The notes under the pieces are model-generated. The model was not told the DNA's origin, ran no database searches, and saw only the letters and a program-made list of their open reading frames with translations. Below are positions 24,774 through 33,162 of a stretch of 64,000 nucleotides of DNA, piece by piece. The stretch is from Anaerohabitans sp964387285. GTDB lineage: Bacteria; Zhuqueibacterota; Zhuqueibacteria; Residuimicrobiales; Residuimicrobiaceae. The position numbers and the translations under genes are program-made. The stretch spans positions 4,071-68,070 of the forward strand of contig CAYLWO010000021.1 of assembly GCA_964387285.1 (NCBI GenBank). The letters run 5' to 3'. The first letter of the stretch is position 1; each line of letters opens with the position of its first letter.

Positions 24774-27515
24774 TCACTCGCTCCAAATAGAAGCGCTGAC
24801 CCCGGTAGGCGCGGCCGGCGGCGCCTGATCCGTAGTCGGCTCCAGTAAAACCAGATACATGCTGTTGCTGCCGACGCCGGAGTTGCCGCCAATGGTCACC
24901 ATGCCGGGCGGAAAATATTTCTTATAACAGATGAACGGCGAATCGTTGGTTTGCACCGTCAGATCGGTTTTGGTCCATTTCTGCAGCCAGGACGGTGCGC
25001 TCACCAGATCGCGATCATAAGCCACATACACGTTCACATGCTTGTTCACGGCAAAAGTCAGGAACGAATCGCCGGTTTGTCCCTTGTCGTTGTTGGCGGT
25101 AACGATGCGCCACTGGTTCAATAAAAACGCCGGCACGCTTTGAATCTTGTAGGTGCGATCGATATACACGCTGTCGTTAATGACGGTTTTTCGAGCCTTA
25201 TAGACCACCGGTGAAATGTTTTGTATGCGCACCGGCAGAGAATAGGAATAGGAAAAAGCCGTGGCGCTCATAACATTCTGCGCTTTGCTGCTGTCTTTAA
25301 TGCCGCTGACCGTTATGGTATAGTTGACGGCATCATGATGGCTCATGGTCTGCAGAACAACTGTTTTACGGTCTGACAACAGAGTGGCTTTTTGCACAGT
25401 CACCAAGGGCGAGATTACATAATTGGCTGTATTAACCACAGACGCCAGCGTGACGATTTCGTTAAAATTCAAAGTCACGTGCAGGGAATCCGTTAGCGTT
25501 GCTGCAGTTAGTACAGGCGGCAGCACATCGGCTTTGGTAGAAAATGCAGCAGACACGGCATTTTTGCTCAGATTGCCGCTCAGGTCCAGACTGACCACTG
25601 CATACTGATAAGCAGTGCCCTCAATCAAACCGGTATCGGTAAATTGCAGACTGTCCCGTCTTGCCAGTTCGACACCGTTGCGTTTAACGATATAGCTCGC
25701 CGCGGTTTCGCCATCGGCCGCATAGTCCGGAGCATCCCAGGCAAAACGAATGGTGGTTTCGGTTGATGACAGCATACGCAAATTCTTGGCCGCCAACGGA
25801 GGAATGCTGTCGCGACCGCCGACATAGAGCGTAACTCTGACGGTCTGTTCCGGCGGCAACGCTACCCGCGCCAGCGTCGAGCGCACGGCTATTACCGGAT
25901 CTTGATTGATGCGCATGGAATGAATGGTTTTGGGAATAAAGTCCGCCTGCAGCTTTACATATTTGGTGGTCGCGTTGGTGTTGAACAGAGAAACCACACG
26001 CGATGTATCATCCCGGCTATGCACCAAAGCGGCGACCCCCTCTTCCAATCCCAGAGAATTGTCGTCGTGAAAATAGCGCACTTCGGTCCAGGGCATCTCT
26101 CCGCGATCATTAGGCATGCCGCCAAATGCGGTCATGGTCAATCCTTCCATGCCTTCCAGATCGGGAAAATAATCAGGATCAGCTGGAAGCGAGGTCATGC
26201 CGTCAAATTCAGCAACATTTCCGGCAACCGAAGTAACCGTTCGCCGCAATATTGTTTGAATGGCCGCGAGATCGTTATATCTGCGAAAATACCAAAAGTA
26301 CTGATCATAGGTTGGGTAATCAATGCGGCGAAACCATCCCAGCAAGCGATTCTCATAAGCCGGATCCGCTTCGACATCCAAAAGACTGGCGCTATAGGCT
26401 ATGGGTGTAGCGCAGAAGGAGCGATTATCGTGGGTCCACTCTCCGTTTTGATACCAAATAGCCGGTATGTTGTTATTGCTCACAGAAAAACAGAAATTCA
26501 CCATATTTTTCAACGTCTCGACATACGGGCGTTGTCGGGTCAAACGATAATAATCCAGAAAGGCGCCGCGGCTGTCGCGAATGGACTCAAAGCTGCCCTG
26601 CACCCACCCCCAGAGCGGCGCAAAGGCGTCGTCATACCATTTGCCGCTGCAGGAGCCCAGAGCGCCGGTTTTAGGATTTACCTCCCAGGGCATCATCGGC
26701 GCGCCGTATTCCCGTTCCGTGCGCGCAATGCTCTCGATCCAACCATCGAGGTAATCACGCGTCCAGTTCAGATAGCGCACGTCTTGGGTGGCGTAATAGT
26801 AGGCCATGGCCATTTTGGCAAACTGTAAATTGAACGGCCAATCAATTCCGTAAGGACAATTTTCATTGATCTCTTTGGTGCCGGGACGCAGGCTGCGCAA
26901 ATGTTTGGTGGTGGTGTTGAACCAGGGCACATACCCTGACCCTGTTACCAAATTGGGACAATGCTCCACCACGTCTCGCAAAGCAGCCACCACCTCGACG
27001 TCGCCCGGTTTTGCATAGGTGAGGTTCGCCAGTAGGATCATGGCCTCGAGTGTGTGTTCCGTGTCGAAATAGGCATCCTTGAAATAACCATGATCCAGTT
27101 TGGCGCTGACACGCTGCAAATAGACAAAAAGCGCCTTGCGAATGGCCGTGTAAATTTTTTCATCACCGGACAAAACGTAATAAGGCATCCAATTCAAAAA
27201 CAGTTCTGCTTCATCGTCAACACGCCACTCATTTAAATAGGGATAGATTCTGCCGTCTTCTTTTTGCCATTTCATGGTTTCATAAAAAAATCGTTTCACC
27301 AGATCGCGCAACCACAGTTGATAGCTCGCCCATTCCGGATAATTGGCGTTTTGAATCAACGAGTCGGCATAGTTCTGTCGCAGAAAACGGTACTCTTCGT
27401 TTTCCTGAGCTGCGGCCCGGCCGGCTCCCAGCTGATTGTCGTACCACTGCACAGGTCCTAGCAAAAGAACCCACATTCCAAGAACCGCTATGCCCCTTCC
27501 CATCCTCATCCGCAT
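24774..27515 (-). CDS. Secreted alpha/alpha-barrel-like glycan-active protein with Fn3, Ig-like and shared C-terminal modules
   Basis: A 913-residue exported protein; basic start and hydrophobic stretch to about residue 37 form the signal. Residues 40-500 are helix-rich with repeated aromatic motifs ('DDEAELFLNWMPYYVLSGDEKIY', 'YFDTEHTLEAMILLANL', 'WPFNLQFAKMAMAYYYATQD'). This is the look of an (alpha/alpha)6 toroid, as in many glycoside hydrolases and polysaccharide lyases; the specific family is not recognised. An Fn3 domain (about 590-680), a Big_5/SbsA-like Ig domain ('PPVLTAATLTDSLHVTLNFNE', about 680-760) and the shared module (757-913) follow. GAGGAG lies 7 bases before the ATG. It is the first gene of the secreted cluster after a 535-base gap. 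Confidence 0.75.
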   Translation of the reverse strand: MRMRMGRGIAVLGMWVLLLGPVQWYDNQLGAGRAAAQENEEYRFLRQNYADSLIQNANYPEWASYQLWLRDLVKRFFYETMKWQKEDGRIYPYLNEWRVDDEAELFLNWMPYYVLSGDEKIYTAIRKALFVYLQRVSAKLDHGYFKDAYFDTEHTLEAMILLANLTYAKPGDVEVVAALRDVVEHCPNLVTGSGYVPWFNTTTKHLRSLRPGTKEINENCPYGIDWPFNLQFAKMAMAYYYATQDVRYLNWTRDYLDGWIESIARTEREYGAPMMPWEVNPKTGALGSCSGKWYDDAFAPLWGWVQGSFESIRDSRGAFLDYYRLTRQRPYVETLKNMVNFCFSVSNNNIPAIWYQNGEWTHDNRSFCATPIAYSASLLDVEADPAYENRLLGWFRRIDYPTYDQYFWYFRRYNDLAAIQTILRRTVTSVAGNVAEFDGMTSLPADPDYFPDLEGMEGLTMTAFGGMPNDRGEMPWTEVRYFHDDNSLGLEEGVAALVHSRDDTSRVVSLFNTNATTKYVKLQADFIPKTIHSMRINQDPVIAVRSTLARVALPPEQTVRVTLYVGGRDSIPPLAAKNLRMLSSTETTIRFAWDAPDYAADGETAASYIVKRNGVELARRDSLQFTDTGLIEGTAYQYAVVSLDLSGNLSKNAVSAAFSTKADVLPPVLTAATLTDSLHVTLNFNEIVTLASVVNTANYVISPLVTVQKATLLSDRKTVVLQTMSHHDAVNYTITVSGIKDSSKAQNVMSATAFSYSYSLPVRIQNISPVVYKARKTVINDSVYIDRTYKIQSVPAFLLNQWRIVTANNDKGQTGDSFLTFAVNKHVNVYVAYDRDLVSAPSWLQKWTKTDLTVQTNDSPFICYKKYFPPGMVTIGGNSGVGSNSMYLVLLEPTTDQAPPAAPTGVSASIWSE

Positions 27516-28051
27516 CCCTGCACTCCTCGACCAGGTTTATTTCGCACAAGATATACTGGGACAATCGAAGAAAATACTGTTGCCTCGTTGTCTCATGATG
27601 CACCCTACCAACAGGCGCCTTAACTTGTTCAAATAATATAAAATCAATTAGTTATTTAAAGATACCAATTAAAGATAAAATCTTTGACTCTTCCTTATGT
27701 GCAACATTTGTACCAACATTTTAAAATTATTAAAAATGGGGACTTGCTAACATTATAATATTTATTAAACAATAAATTTATCAAGTAAATAATTTATTTA
27801 ACTCGCTAATAAACAGTATACAAAAAATGAGGTCTATAAAAACAGACCAGCATGCCATTTTTTATTCAATTTTTGCCATGTTAGAAAAAAAAGCTGTCTA
27901 GTTTTGAATCACAGAATTTCGTTAATGTAATTAAGGGAGATAATTTGTAATTGGCTAGCGAGCCACGACTGCGGGCCTCAGGAGGATAAAAGAATACGAT
28001 CGATTGAAAATAGAGCCGAATTTTAAAAATACAAAGTCGAACTGCACTTGA
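27516..28051. other. A+T-rich intergenic stretch ahead of the secreted-enzyme genes
   Basis: No gene on either strand. It separates the acyltransferase gene that ends the glycan-synthesis block from the three secreted-enzyme genes, all on the minus strand. It probably carries the latter's promoter, but several A+T-rich hexamers compete and none stands out. No hairpin with a T-run was found. Confidence 0.5.
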
Positions 28052-28798
28052 TTATTTTCGTTTCTTGACCACCTTGGCCGGTAAGCCCACAGCAATGGAA
28101 AACGGCGGAATGTTCTCGGTCACCACAGCGCCGGCGCCGACCACTGAATCATTGCCAACAGTGACGCCGTCCAATACCGTCACCCGTGCGCCAAGCCAAC
28201 AGTTGCGTCCCAAAGTAATGCCGCCTTTGTAAACCAGTTCCTGCTCGGTAATAGCAACGCTCGTGTCCTCAAAAGTGTGCGTACCGCCAGCCACCAGATA
28301 CACGAACGGCGCCAGCAAAGCCGAATCTTCCAGAACCAGATTATTGCCGCCCACGCTGTGCAGCATGGATCCTGCGCCAATGCCCACGTTATCCGCAATA
28401 GAGATGTTGCCGTCCTTGCAACCCAACACGCTGCCGCGACCGAGAATCACCCGGCTGCCGATGACAATGCCCCGATTATGATCGCCGCGCGCGTCCAATA
28501 CGCAGCCGTCGTCAATGACCACTTTGTTGCCAATGGTGATTTTCAGTCCGTGACGAATAACCACATCCTTGCCGAACACCACGCCCTTGCCGCATTTCTT
28601 CAGCAGCAGGGGATAGAAAATCTTGCGCAAGGCCAAACCCAATGCGCCGGGCAGCGGACCGCAAAACAACGTGATCAGCTCGTATTTTAGCAAATACCAT
28701 AAACTGCGACTGCCGAGCACAATGTTCTGATACCGAGCTAAAAAAGAAGTGGACTCGTCGGTGATCATGCGATTGACTTTTTGTAATTTCTCCGCCAT
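28052..28798 (-). CDS. Hexapeptide-repeat (LbH) acyltransferase
   Basis: A 248-residue cytosolic enzyme. After a helical N-terminus with one hydrophobic stretch (about residues 35-65), the region 70-245 is made of imperfect hexapeptide repeats with I/V/L at every sixth position ('VVIDDGCVLDARGD', 'IVIGSRVILGRGSVLGC', 'ISIADNVGIGAGSML'). It ends in the classic 'GGITLGRNCWLGARVTVLDGVTVGNDSVVGAGAVVTENIPP' coil cap. The fold marks O- or N-acetyltransferases of the WbbJ/maltose-acetyltransferase type, which here would acylate a sugar of the surface glycan. It lies 13 bases behind the GT-C gene and is the last gene of the long minus-strand synthesis run. Confidence 0.85.
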   Translation of the reverse strand: MAEKLQKVNRMITDESTSFLARYQNIVLGSRSLWYLLKYELITLFCGPLPGALGLALRKIFYPLLLKKCGKGVVFGKDVVIRHGLKITIGNKVVIDDGCVLDARGDHNRGIVIGSRVILGRGSVLGCKDGNISIADNVGIGAGSMLHSVGGNNLVLEDSALLAPFVYLVAGGTHTFEDTSVAITEQELVYKGGITLGRNCWLGARVTVLDGVTVGNDSVVGAGAVVTENIPPFSIAVGLPAKVVKKRK

Positions 28799-28811
28799 AA
28801 ATCATATCCTT

Positions 28812-30266
28812 CTACGTACGTTTCAAATATACTGTCCAGTCGCCCACCTTTTTTTCAATATAATGGGAGCGCAGCCAGTCCTGTAAACGGTCCATAAAAC
28901 GGCCTGGAGCATATTTATAGCCGATAATTCCCGGATCTGTTTTTTCGATTTCCCGCAGCCAGCCCTCAAAGCCGCCGAGAGTCGTCTTATCGATCAGATC
29001 ATCAATGCCTTCGACAATATATAAAAAGCGGTGCGCATTGCGGCGATGCGTCAGCACCATCAGTTCCGGGGTACCAATGGACATGAGTGTTTGACCTGAT
29101 GACAGCATCAATTCGATTTGCCGCGCCCACTCTTTTTGCTTAAACAAATATCCACCGATCTCTTTGCGTTTTTGCCTGTAAAAGTAAGCGCTGTGCGCGA
29201 GAATGATGGCGCAAAGCGCCAGGCACAATAAAGTGTAAGTACGACAATGAGAAATTTTTTGCAAAGAAAAATGCAGAAAGGTGGCTATGCCCACAGCCAG
29301 ATAAGGTAAAAAAATAAAAAAATCATCATAACCCTGAAAATCGCGTAACGACCATAACACGGGTAAAGGAAACGTCAACAACAAACCGCTAAACGGATCT
29401 GTTTGCAACAACGCTTTTAGAGAGCCGCCGCTTTGGCGCCAGCGCCAAAAATAAAAAATTAAAATCACCACAAAACCGATCGCCATGGCGTACACCCAAT
29501 GCGGAAAAGCCTCTAGCAGGGTATGCGCCATGGTTTTCATATGCTGCAGCAAAGGCATGCCGCGATGCAGTTGTTGAAAATTGAACAGCACCGCTCCTTG
29601 CCAGAGTTCAGCAAAGGAATGCTTGGCAATAAAATAAAACACGATGATCAGTGAAGGCACGATTCCACCGATCGTGACGTTGCGCAAGGCACGCCAACGA
29701 TCGTTCTGCATCAGCGACAGTAGCAAGGCCGCCAAAGCAAAAATAACAGCCGGCTGCCAGGCCCAGGCAGCCATACTAGCAGTCAAGCCGGCCCAAAACC
29801 ATCTATGACCGGCCATGAAATGGAGAGCAAGAACCTGAAACAGCACCATAGCGGTTTTCGCTTGTGGTCCAGAACCGGCGTGTCGGCAAAATCCCCAAAA
29901 GCAGATGAAAACCACAGCGGTTAAAATAGCCGGGACATGGGAACGAAACAGAACCAAGGCCCAGTAATAAAGTGCCACAACAGTCAGACAACTAAGCAGG
30001 AAAAAAAGCAGACGTACGCAGAAAATATCGTCAGCGCCCCATTGATTGGCCAACCAGACGGCACAACCGGCTAACATGGGTCCCAGCGGCGACTTGAAAT
30101 CGAAAATACTCACATAAGGCGCAATTCCCTGGGCCATCTGTTGTCCACCATATAACCAGATAGCATCATCACGCGCCAGCTTGCCGTTAAAACCAAATTG
30201 GCCATACACTAACACAGCCAATAAAAAAAGGCTGATGGCCATTAATCCGGACTGGTGGATCTTCAT
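28812..30266 (-). CDS. GT-C-type membrane glycosyltransferase
   Basis: A 484-residue protein with about ten to twelve membrane segments. The first luminal/periplasmic loop has 'ARDDAIWLYGGQQMAQGIAPY', the acidic motif of GT39/PMT-like and ArnT-like enzymes that use polyprenyl-phosphate sugars as donors. 'FDFKSPLGPML' follows, as expected. The C-terminal 130 residues form a soluble domain. Start 30266 is preferred over the in-frame ATG 27 bases upstream because GAGA stands about 5 bases before it. It probably adds one residue to a glycan on the periplasmic side. The donor and acceptor are unknown. Confidence 0.75.
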   Translation of the reverse strand: MKIHQSGLMAISLFLLAVLVYGQFGFNGKLARDDAIWLYGGQQMAQGIAPYVSIFDFKSPLGPMLAGCAVWLANQWGADDIFCVRLLFFLLSCLTVVALYYWALVLFRSHVPAILTAVVFICFWGFCRHAGSGPQAKTAMVLFQVLALHFMAGHRWFWAGLTASMAAWAWQPAVIFALAALLLSLMQNDRWRALRNVTIGGIVPSLIIVFYFIAKHSFAELWQGAVLFNFQQLHRGMPLLQHMKTMAHTLLEAFPHWVYAMAIGFVVILIFYFWRWRQSGGSLKALLQTDPFSGLLLTFPLPVLWSLRDFQGYDDFFIFLPYLAVGIATFLHFSLQKISHCRTYTLLCLALCAIILAHSAYFYRQKRKEIGGYLFKQKEWARQIELMLSSGQTLMSIGTPELMVLTHRRNAHRFLYIVEGIDDLIDKTTLGGFEGWLREIEKTDPGIIGYKYAPGRFMDRLQDWLRSHYIEKKVGDWTVYLKRT

Positions 30267-30313
30267 TGTATTCTCGTTTTGATGAATCGCCATACAACAG
30301 CAACAAGATTTCC

Positions 30314-30378
30314 ATTAGGCATGTAGTATCGGTTTTAGCCGGAAATTTCTCCGCCTAAAGGCGGTACTATATGCCAAT
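30314..30378. repeat. Scattered palindromic element, copy A (with terminal inverted repeats)
   Basis: The ends GGCATGTAGTA (30318-30328) and TACTATATGCC (30364-30374) are inverted repeats with one mismatch. Inside stand TTAGCCGGAAATTTCTCC and CCGCCTAAAGGCGG. The element ends at the stop codon region of the upstream-transcribed gene, so it lies in its 3' untranslated part. Confidence 0.65.
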
Positions 30379-31793
30379 TAATCCTCCACTACATTTTCCG
30401 CAAACGCAAGCAAGTGGCACTGCCATTGGCCATCATCCCAGCGACCGTCATCGTTCAGACATTCGGCTGCACGCCAGGCCATTTCGATGGTATGGTGGGT
30501 GTTGTCATGCACGAACAATCCCTGACGTCCCAGACTAATCAGCTTGGGAATTTTTATCAAATAATCATTGATGACTTGCAGGTTTTCGCTAAAGTTCAGA
30601 TCATAGACCGGATAGATAAACGGCACCCGTTTGGAAAAGCTGTGCAACACGCGACCAGTCACCGTCAGATCACATTTTGCCAGATCAGAAAGCACACGAT
30701 CGGTCAATTCCTGTTCCGACATGCGCCAAATATCATCACCAACGTTGCAGGGAATTTCGAAACAAAGACCAGTGCGATCTGCAGGCTCGACGCTGCAACG
30801 GTAATTAGCCGGTTCGGACATGCGCGAAAAAATGACCTCTTTTTCCGGAAAATAATGAGCATCGAACGGAGTAAAAGGTTTCTTCCCCAAAACCAGATAA
30901 TGCAGCACCATGGCGCGGAAGGATAATTTTGCAGCAGCTGTTCTGACTCCCTCCGGAGCAGACGGCTGCAGCAGGTTTGTCATTGCGGTCAGGGGAATAG
31001 TAGAAAAAATAAAATCAGCCCGAATCGGTTCAGCATTATTAAAAATTATAAAGCCGGAATCCTGCTTTTCGATTTTTTCGATCCGGCAGTTGAGAACAAT
31101 CCGTCCGCCCAATTCGGTTACCTGCTTTGCCAGCGCGTTGCTGATCTGTCCGAATCCTTGTCGCGGGTAATAAAATCTTCCGCTGCCGGGACGTTTAAAG
31201 CCCGGGACTTTGGACAGCACCTTGGCAATCATTTTCCAAATGCTGTTGGCGGCCACGCGTCGTTGTGCTTGTACAGCAGCGATTTTTTCCGGCTCCAGAC
31301 CCCACAACTTTACGGCATAAGGAAAATAAAAATAGTTGCAGATGGTTTTGCCCAGGCCATTTTTCAGCACGTCGGCAAAAGATTTTTGTTCAGGCCGTTT
31401 TGTAAAGGGCTTTAACAGCGAATCAGTTAAAAAGCCGAAGACAAAAGAGTATGGTAATTTAATTAGCAATTCGAAGGGTTTAAGAGGAAATTGCAAAAAG
31501 CGACCCAACAAACGAATGCGACCATAACGCGGCCGATCGAGTAAATCATCACCCAACAGAGTCTTCAATTCCTGCAGAATTTCAGGCTTAGTAGCAGGAT
31601 GCAAACGATGGCTGCCGTAATCAAAGATCAAACCGTTTTCTGTAAAGCTGGTAGCCAGTCCACCTACCTGATCGTTTTTTTCCAGAACCACGACATCTGC
31701 CTGCAATGCCGGCCGTTGCGCCAATTTAAGGGCCAAAGCCAAACCGGCAGGTCCGGCGCCGAGAATGACGATTTTTTTCCTTTGGTTTGTCAT
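30378..31793 (-). CDS. FAD-dependent oxidoreductase, amine-oxidase/protoporphyrinogen-oxidase-like
   Basis: A 471-residue flavoprotein: 'KIVILGAGPAGLALALKLA' is the N-terminal dinucleotide-binding GxGxxG, the acidic ribose-binding end falls in 'VVVLEKNDQVGGLATSF', and 'GSHRLHP' is the second FAD contact seen in UDP-galactopyranose-mutase-like and phytoene-desaturase-like enzymes. The C-terminal 'LISLGRQGLFVHDNTHHTIEMAW' closes the FAD site. In glycan loci such proteins often belong to the UDP-galactopyranose mutase/'protoporphyrinogen oxidase-like' group, but the actual substrate is uncertain. The ATG at 31820 overlaps the upstream stop; 31793 fits the Rossmann start better. It is the last of four closely coupled genes. 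Confidence 0.82.
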   Translation of the reverse strand: MTNQRKKIVILGAGPAGLALALKLAQRPALQADVVVLEKNDQVGGLATSFTENGLIFDYGSHRLHPATKPEILQELKTLLGDDLLDRPRYGRIRLLGRFLQFPLKPFELLIKLPYSFVFGFLTDSLLKPFTKRPEQKSFADVLKNGLGKTICNYFYFPYAVKLWGLEPEKIAAVQAQRRVAANSIWKMIAKVLSKVPGFKRPGSGRFYYPRQGFGQISNALAKQVTELGGRIVLNCRIEKIEKQDSGFIIFNNAEPIRADFIFSTIPLTAMTNLLQPSAPEGVRTAAAKLSFRAMVLHYLVLGKKPFTPFDAHYFPEKEVIFSRMSEPANYRCSVEPADRTGLCFEIPCNVGDDIWRMSEQELTDRVLSDLAKCDLTVTGRVLHSFSKRVPFIYPVYDLNFSENLQVINDYLIKIPKLISLGRQGLFVHDNTHHTIEMAWRAAECLNDDGRWDDGQWQCHLLAFAENVVED

Positions 31794-31812
31794 GTATGAA
31801 AAATCCCTGAAA

Positions 31813-33162
31813 TCAAACATGCGGCTTGCACAAACAGACTACGAATTTGAATTTGCCCGGAGAGTCTTGGATGATATCATCCTGATAAAGAAAATTGAAT
31901 TGTATTTCATTGTTCACTTTAGCCTGCAGCATCTTTAAAAGCTCCTGACGTGCTTGCTCGTTGAACTCTGACGTCACTACCAACTGCACATCCACCGTTT
32001 CTAGATCCCTTTGGACAAGGCGTGCTTTTTGCAGACCCTTTTTATCAAAAAATGCAAAGGCTAAGCCGGAATATCTTTTGCCGCTGGCTGTATAAAGGCA
32101 ATCATCTATACGACCGACGACACTCTGTATAAGCGGTAAAGTTCGACCGCAAGCGCAAGTCTGTTCTCCGGCAGCAATGCCGCGATCCCGCGTATGGTAG
32201 CGCAGCAATGGTTGAGCATAATTATGCAGTCCCGTAGCGACGATCCAACCCTCCTGCCCCGCGGCAACCGGACGGCCGGCATCGTCCACTATTTCAGTAA
32301 TGCCGTACTCGGGAAACATATGATAACCGCCCTGCAGACACTGAGCGAAAAAGGCATTATGTTCTTTAAGACCGTAATGGTCAAGGACCGGAGCAGACCA
32401 GACCCGCTCGATCTCTTTCTTCTGAAAATCATACAAGGCTTCAGAAGTAGGTGTGACGACTTTAGGTCTCCAACCGGTCAGTCCATGTTCCTCTAAAAGT
32501 AACGCCAATTTTTGGATCGCCTGAGGATGACCGCGCAATAGCTTGGGGCGATAGTGCAGGAGAATTTTATAATACTCTGCCAGAGTATCCTCGTTTATCA
32601 AATCGGAATTAAACTCCAATGCGTTGATTTTGCTGTTGCGGATAAAAATGACTTTTCCCTTACGCACCAGGTGACGATCATCATCAATAAAGAACCGGCT
32701 GCGCAAATCCAAGAACGACTGACCTATTCGAAAACCTGCCCAGCGCCAAAAGCGTTGCATGCTGCAGAGTTCCATAACATTGGAACCACGGTCCCAATAA
32801 ACCGTAAGCGGCGTACCCGTGGTGCCGGAGGTACTGATGGCTTTGGGAGCATAATGGCTGGCGTTGCGTGCGACGAATAGTTCGGACTTGTTACGCAACG
32901 TGTCTTTGTCCAACAGCGGCAACCGTGCAAACAATGCAAATACATTGCCGCTGTTGAGCGCCGAGGTTGTGATGCCCGTGTGTTTAAATAGCGACTCATA
33001 GTAAGGCACTTGCTCGCCGCAATGCTTCAACAGGCATATCAAACGCTCTGCCTGATAGTTTCTAAACTGATCGGGCCGCCAATGCTCAGAACGCCGCATA
33101 AGCCGATAGGCAGAAAACAGATCAGAAATATATAAAAAATCCGAGAATTTAAATTCGATCAT
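31813..33162 (-). CDS. PaaK/CapK-like adenylate-forming enzyme
   Basis: A 449-residue protein of the phenylacetate-CoA ligase branch of adenylating enzymes. The P-loop 'STSGTTGTPLTVYWD' (about residues 110-125), 'VVTPTSEALYDFQ', 'LDHYGLKEHNAFFAQC' and 'LRYHTRDRGIA' are the expected A3, A4, A5 and A7-like motifs. Members found in polysaccharide loci (CapK group) have an unknown acyl substrate. ATG 33162 overlaps the upstream stop (ATGA) with AGGA about 9 bases before it; the longer frame from 33246 lies inside the DUF362 gene. A Cys-rich turn 'CACGR' may bind zinc. It probably activates a carboxylate for transfer to the glycan. Confidence 0.85.
   Translation of the reverse strand: MIEFKFSDFLYISDLFSAYRLMRRSEHWRPDQFRNYQAERLICLLKHCGEQVPYYESLFKHTGITTSALNSGNVFALFARLPLLDKDTLRNKSELFVARNASHYAPKAISTSGTTGTPLTVYWDRGSNVMELCSMQRFWRWAGFRIGQSFLDLRSRFFIDDDRHLVRKGKVIFIRNSKINALEFNSDLINEDTLAEYYKILLHYRPKLLRGHPQAIQKLALLLEEHGLTGWRPKVVTPTSEALYDFQKKEIERVWSAPVLDHYGLKEHNAFFAQCLQGGYHMFPEYGITEIVDDAGRPVAAGQEGWIVATGLHNYAQPLLRYHTRDRGIAAGEQTCACGRTLPLIQSVVGRIDDCLYTASGKRYSGLAFAFFDKKGLQKARLVQRDLETVDVQLVVTSEFNEQARQELLKMLQAKVNNEIQFNFLYQDDIIQDSPGKFKFVVCLCKPHV

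Noticed and set aside
25902..26828. Plus-strand open frame of 308 residues opposite the alpha/alpha-barrel-like protein
   Set aside because: Antisense shadow without family resemblance; the minus-strand protein has a signal peptide and domain structure.
19644..27515. The shared C-terminal module as a type IX secretion signal
   Set aside because: A T9SS C-terminal domain is about 70-90 residues with different strand motifs and ends in a short basic segment. Here the module is twice as long and ends in a proline-rich Fn3-like start, and no T9SS core gene is nearby.
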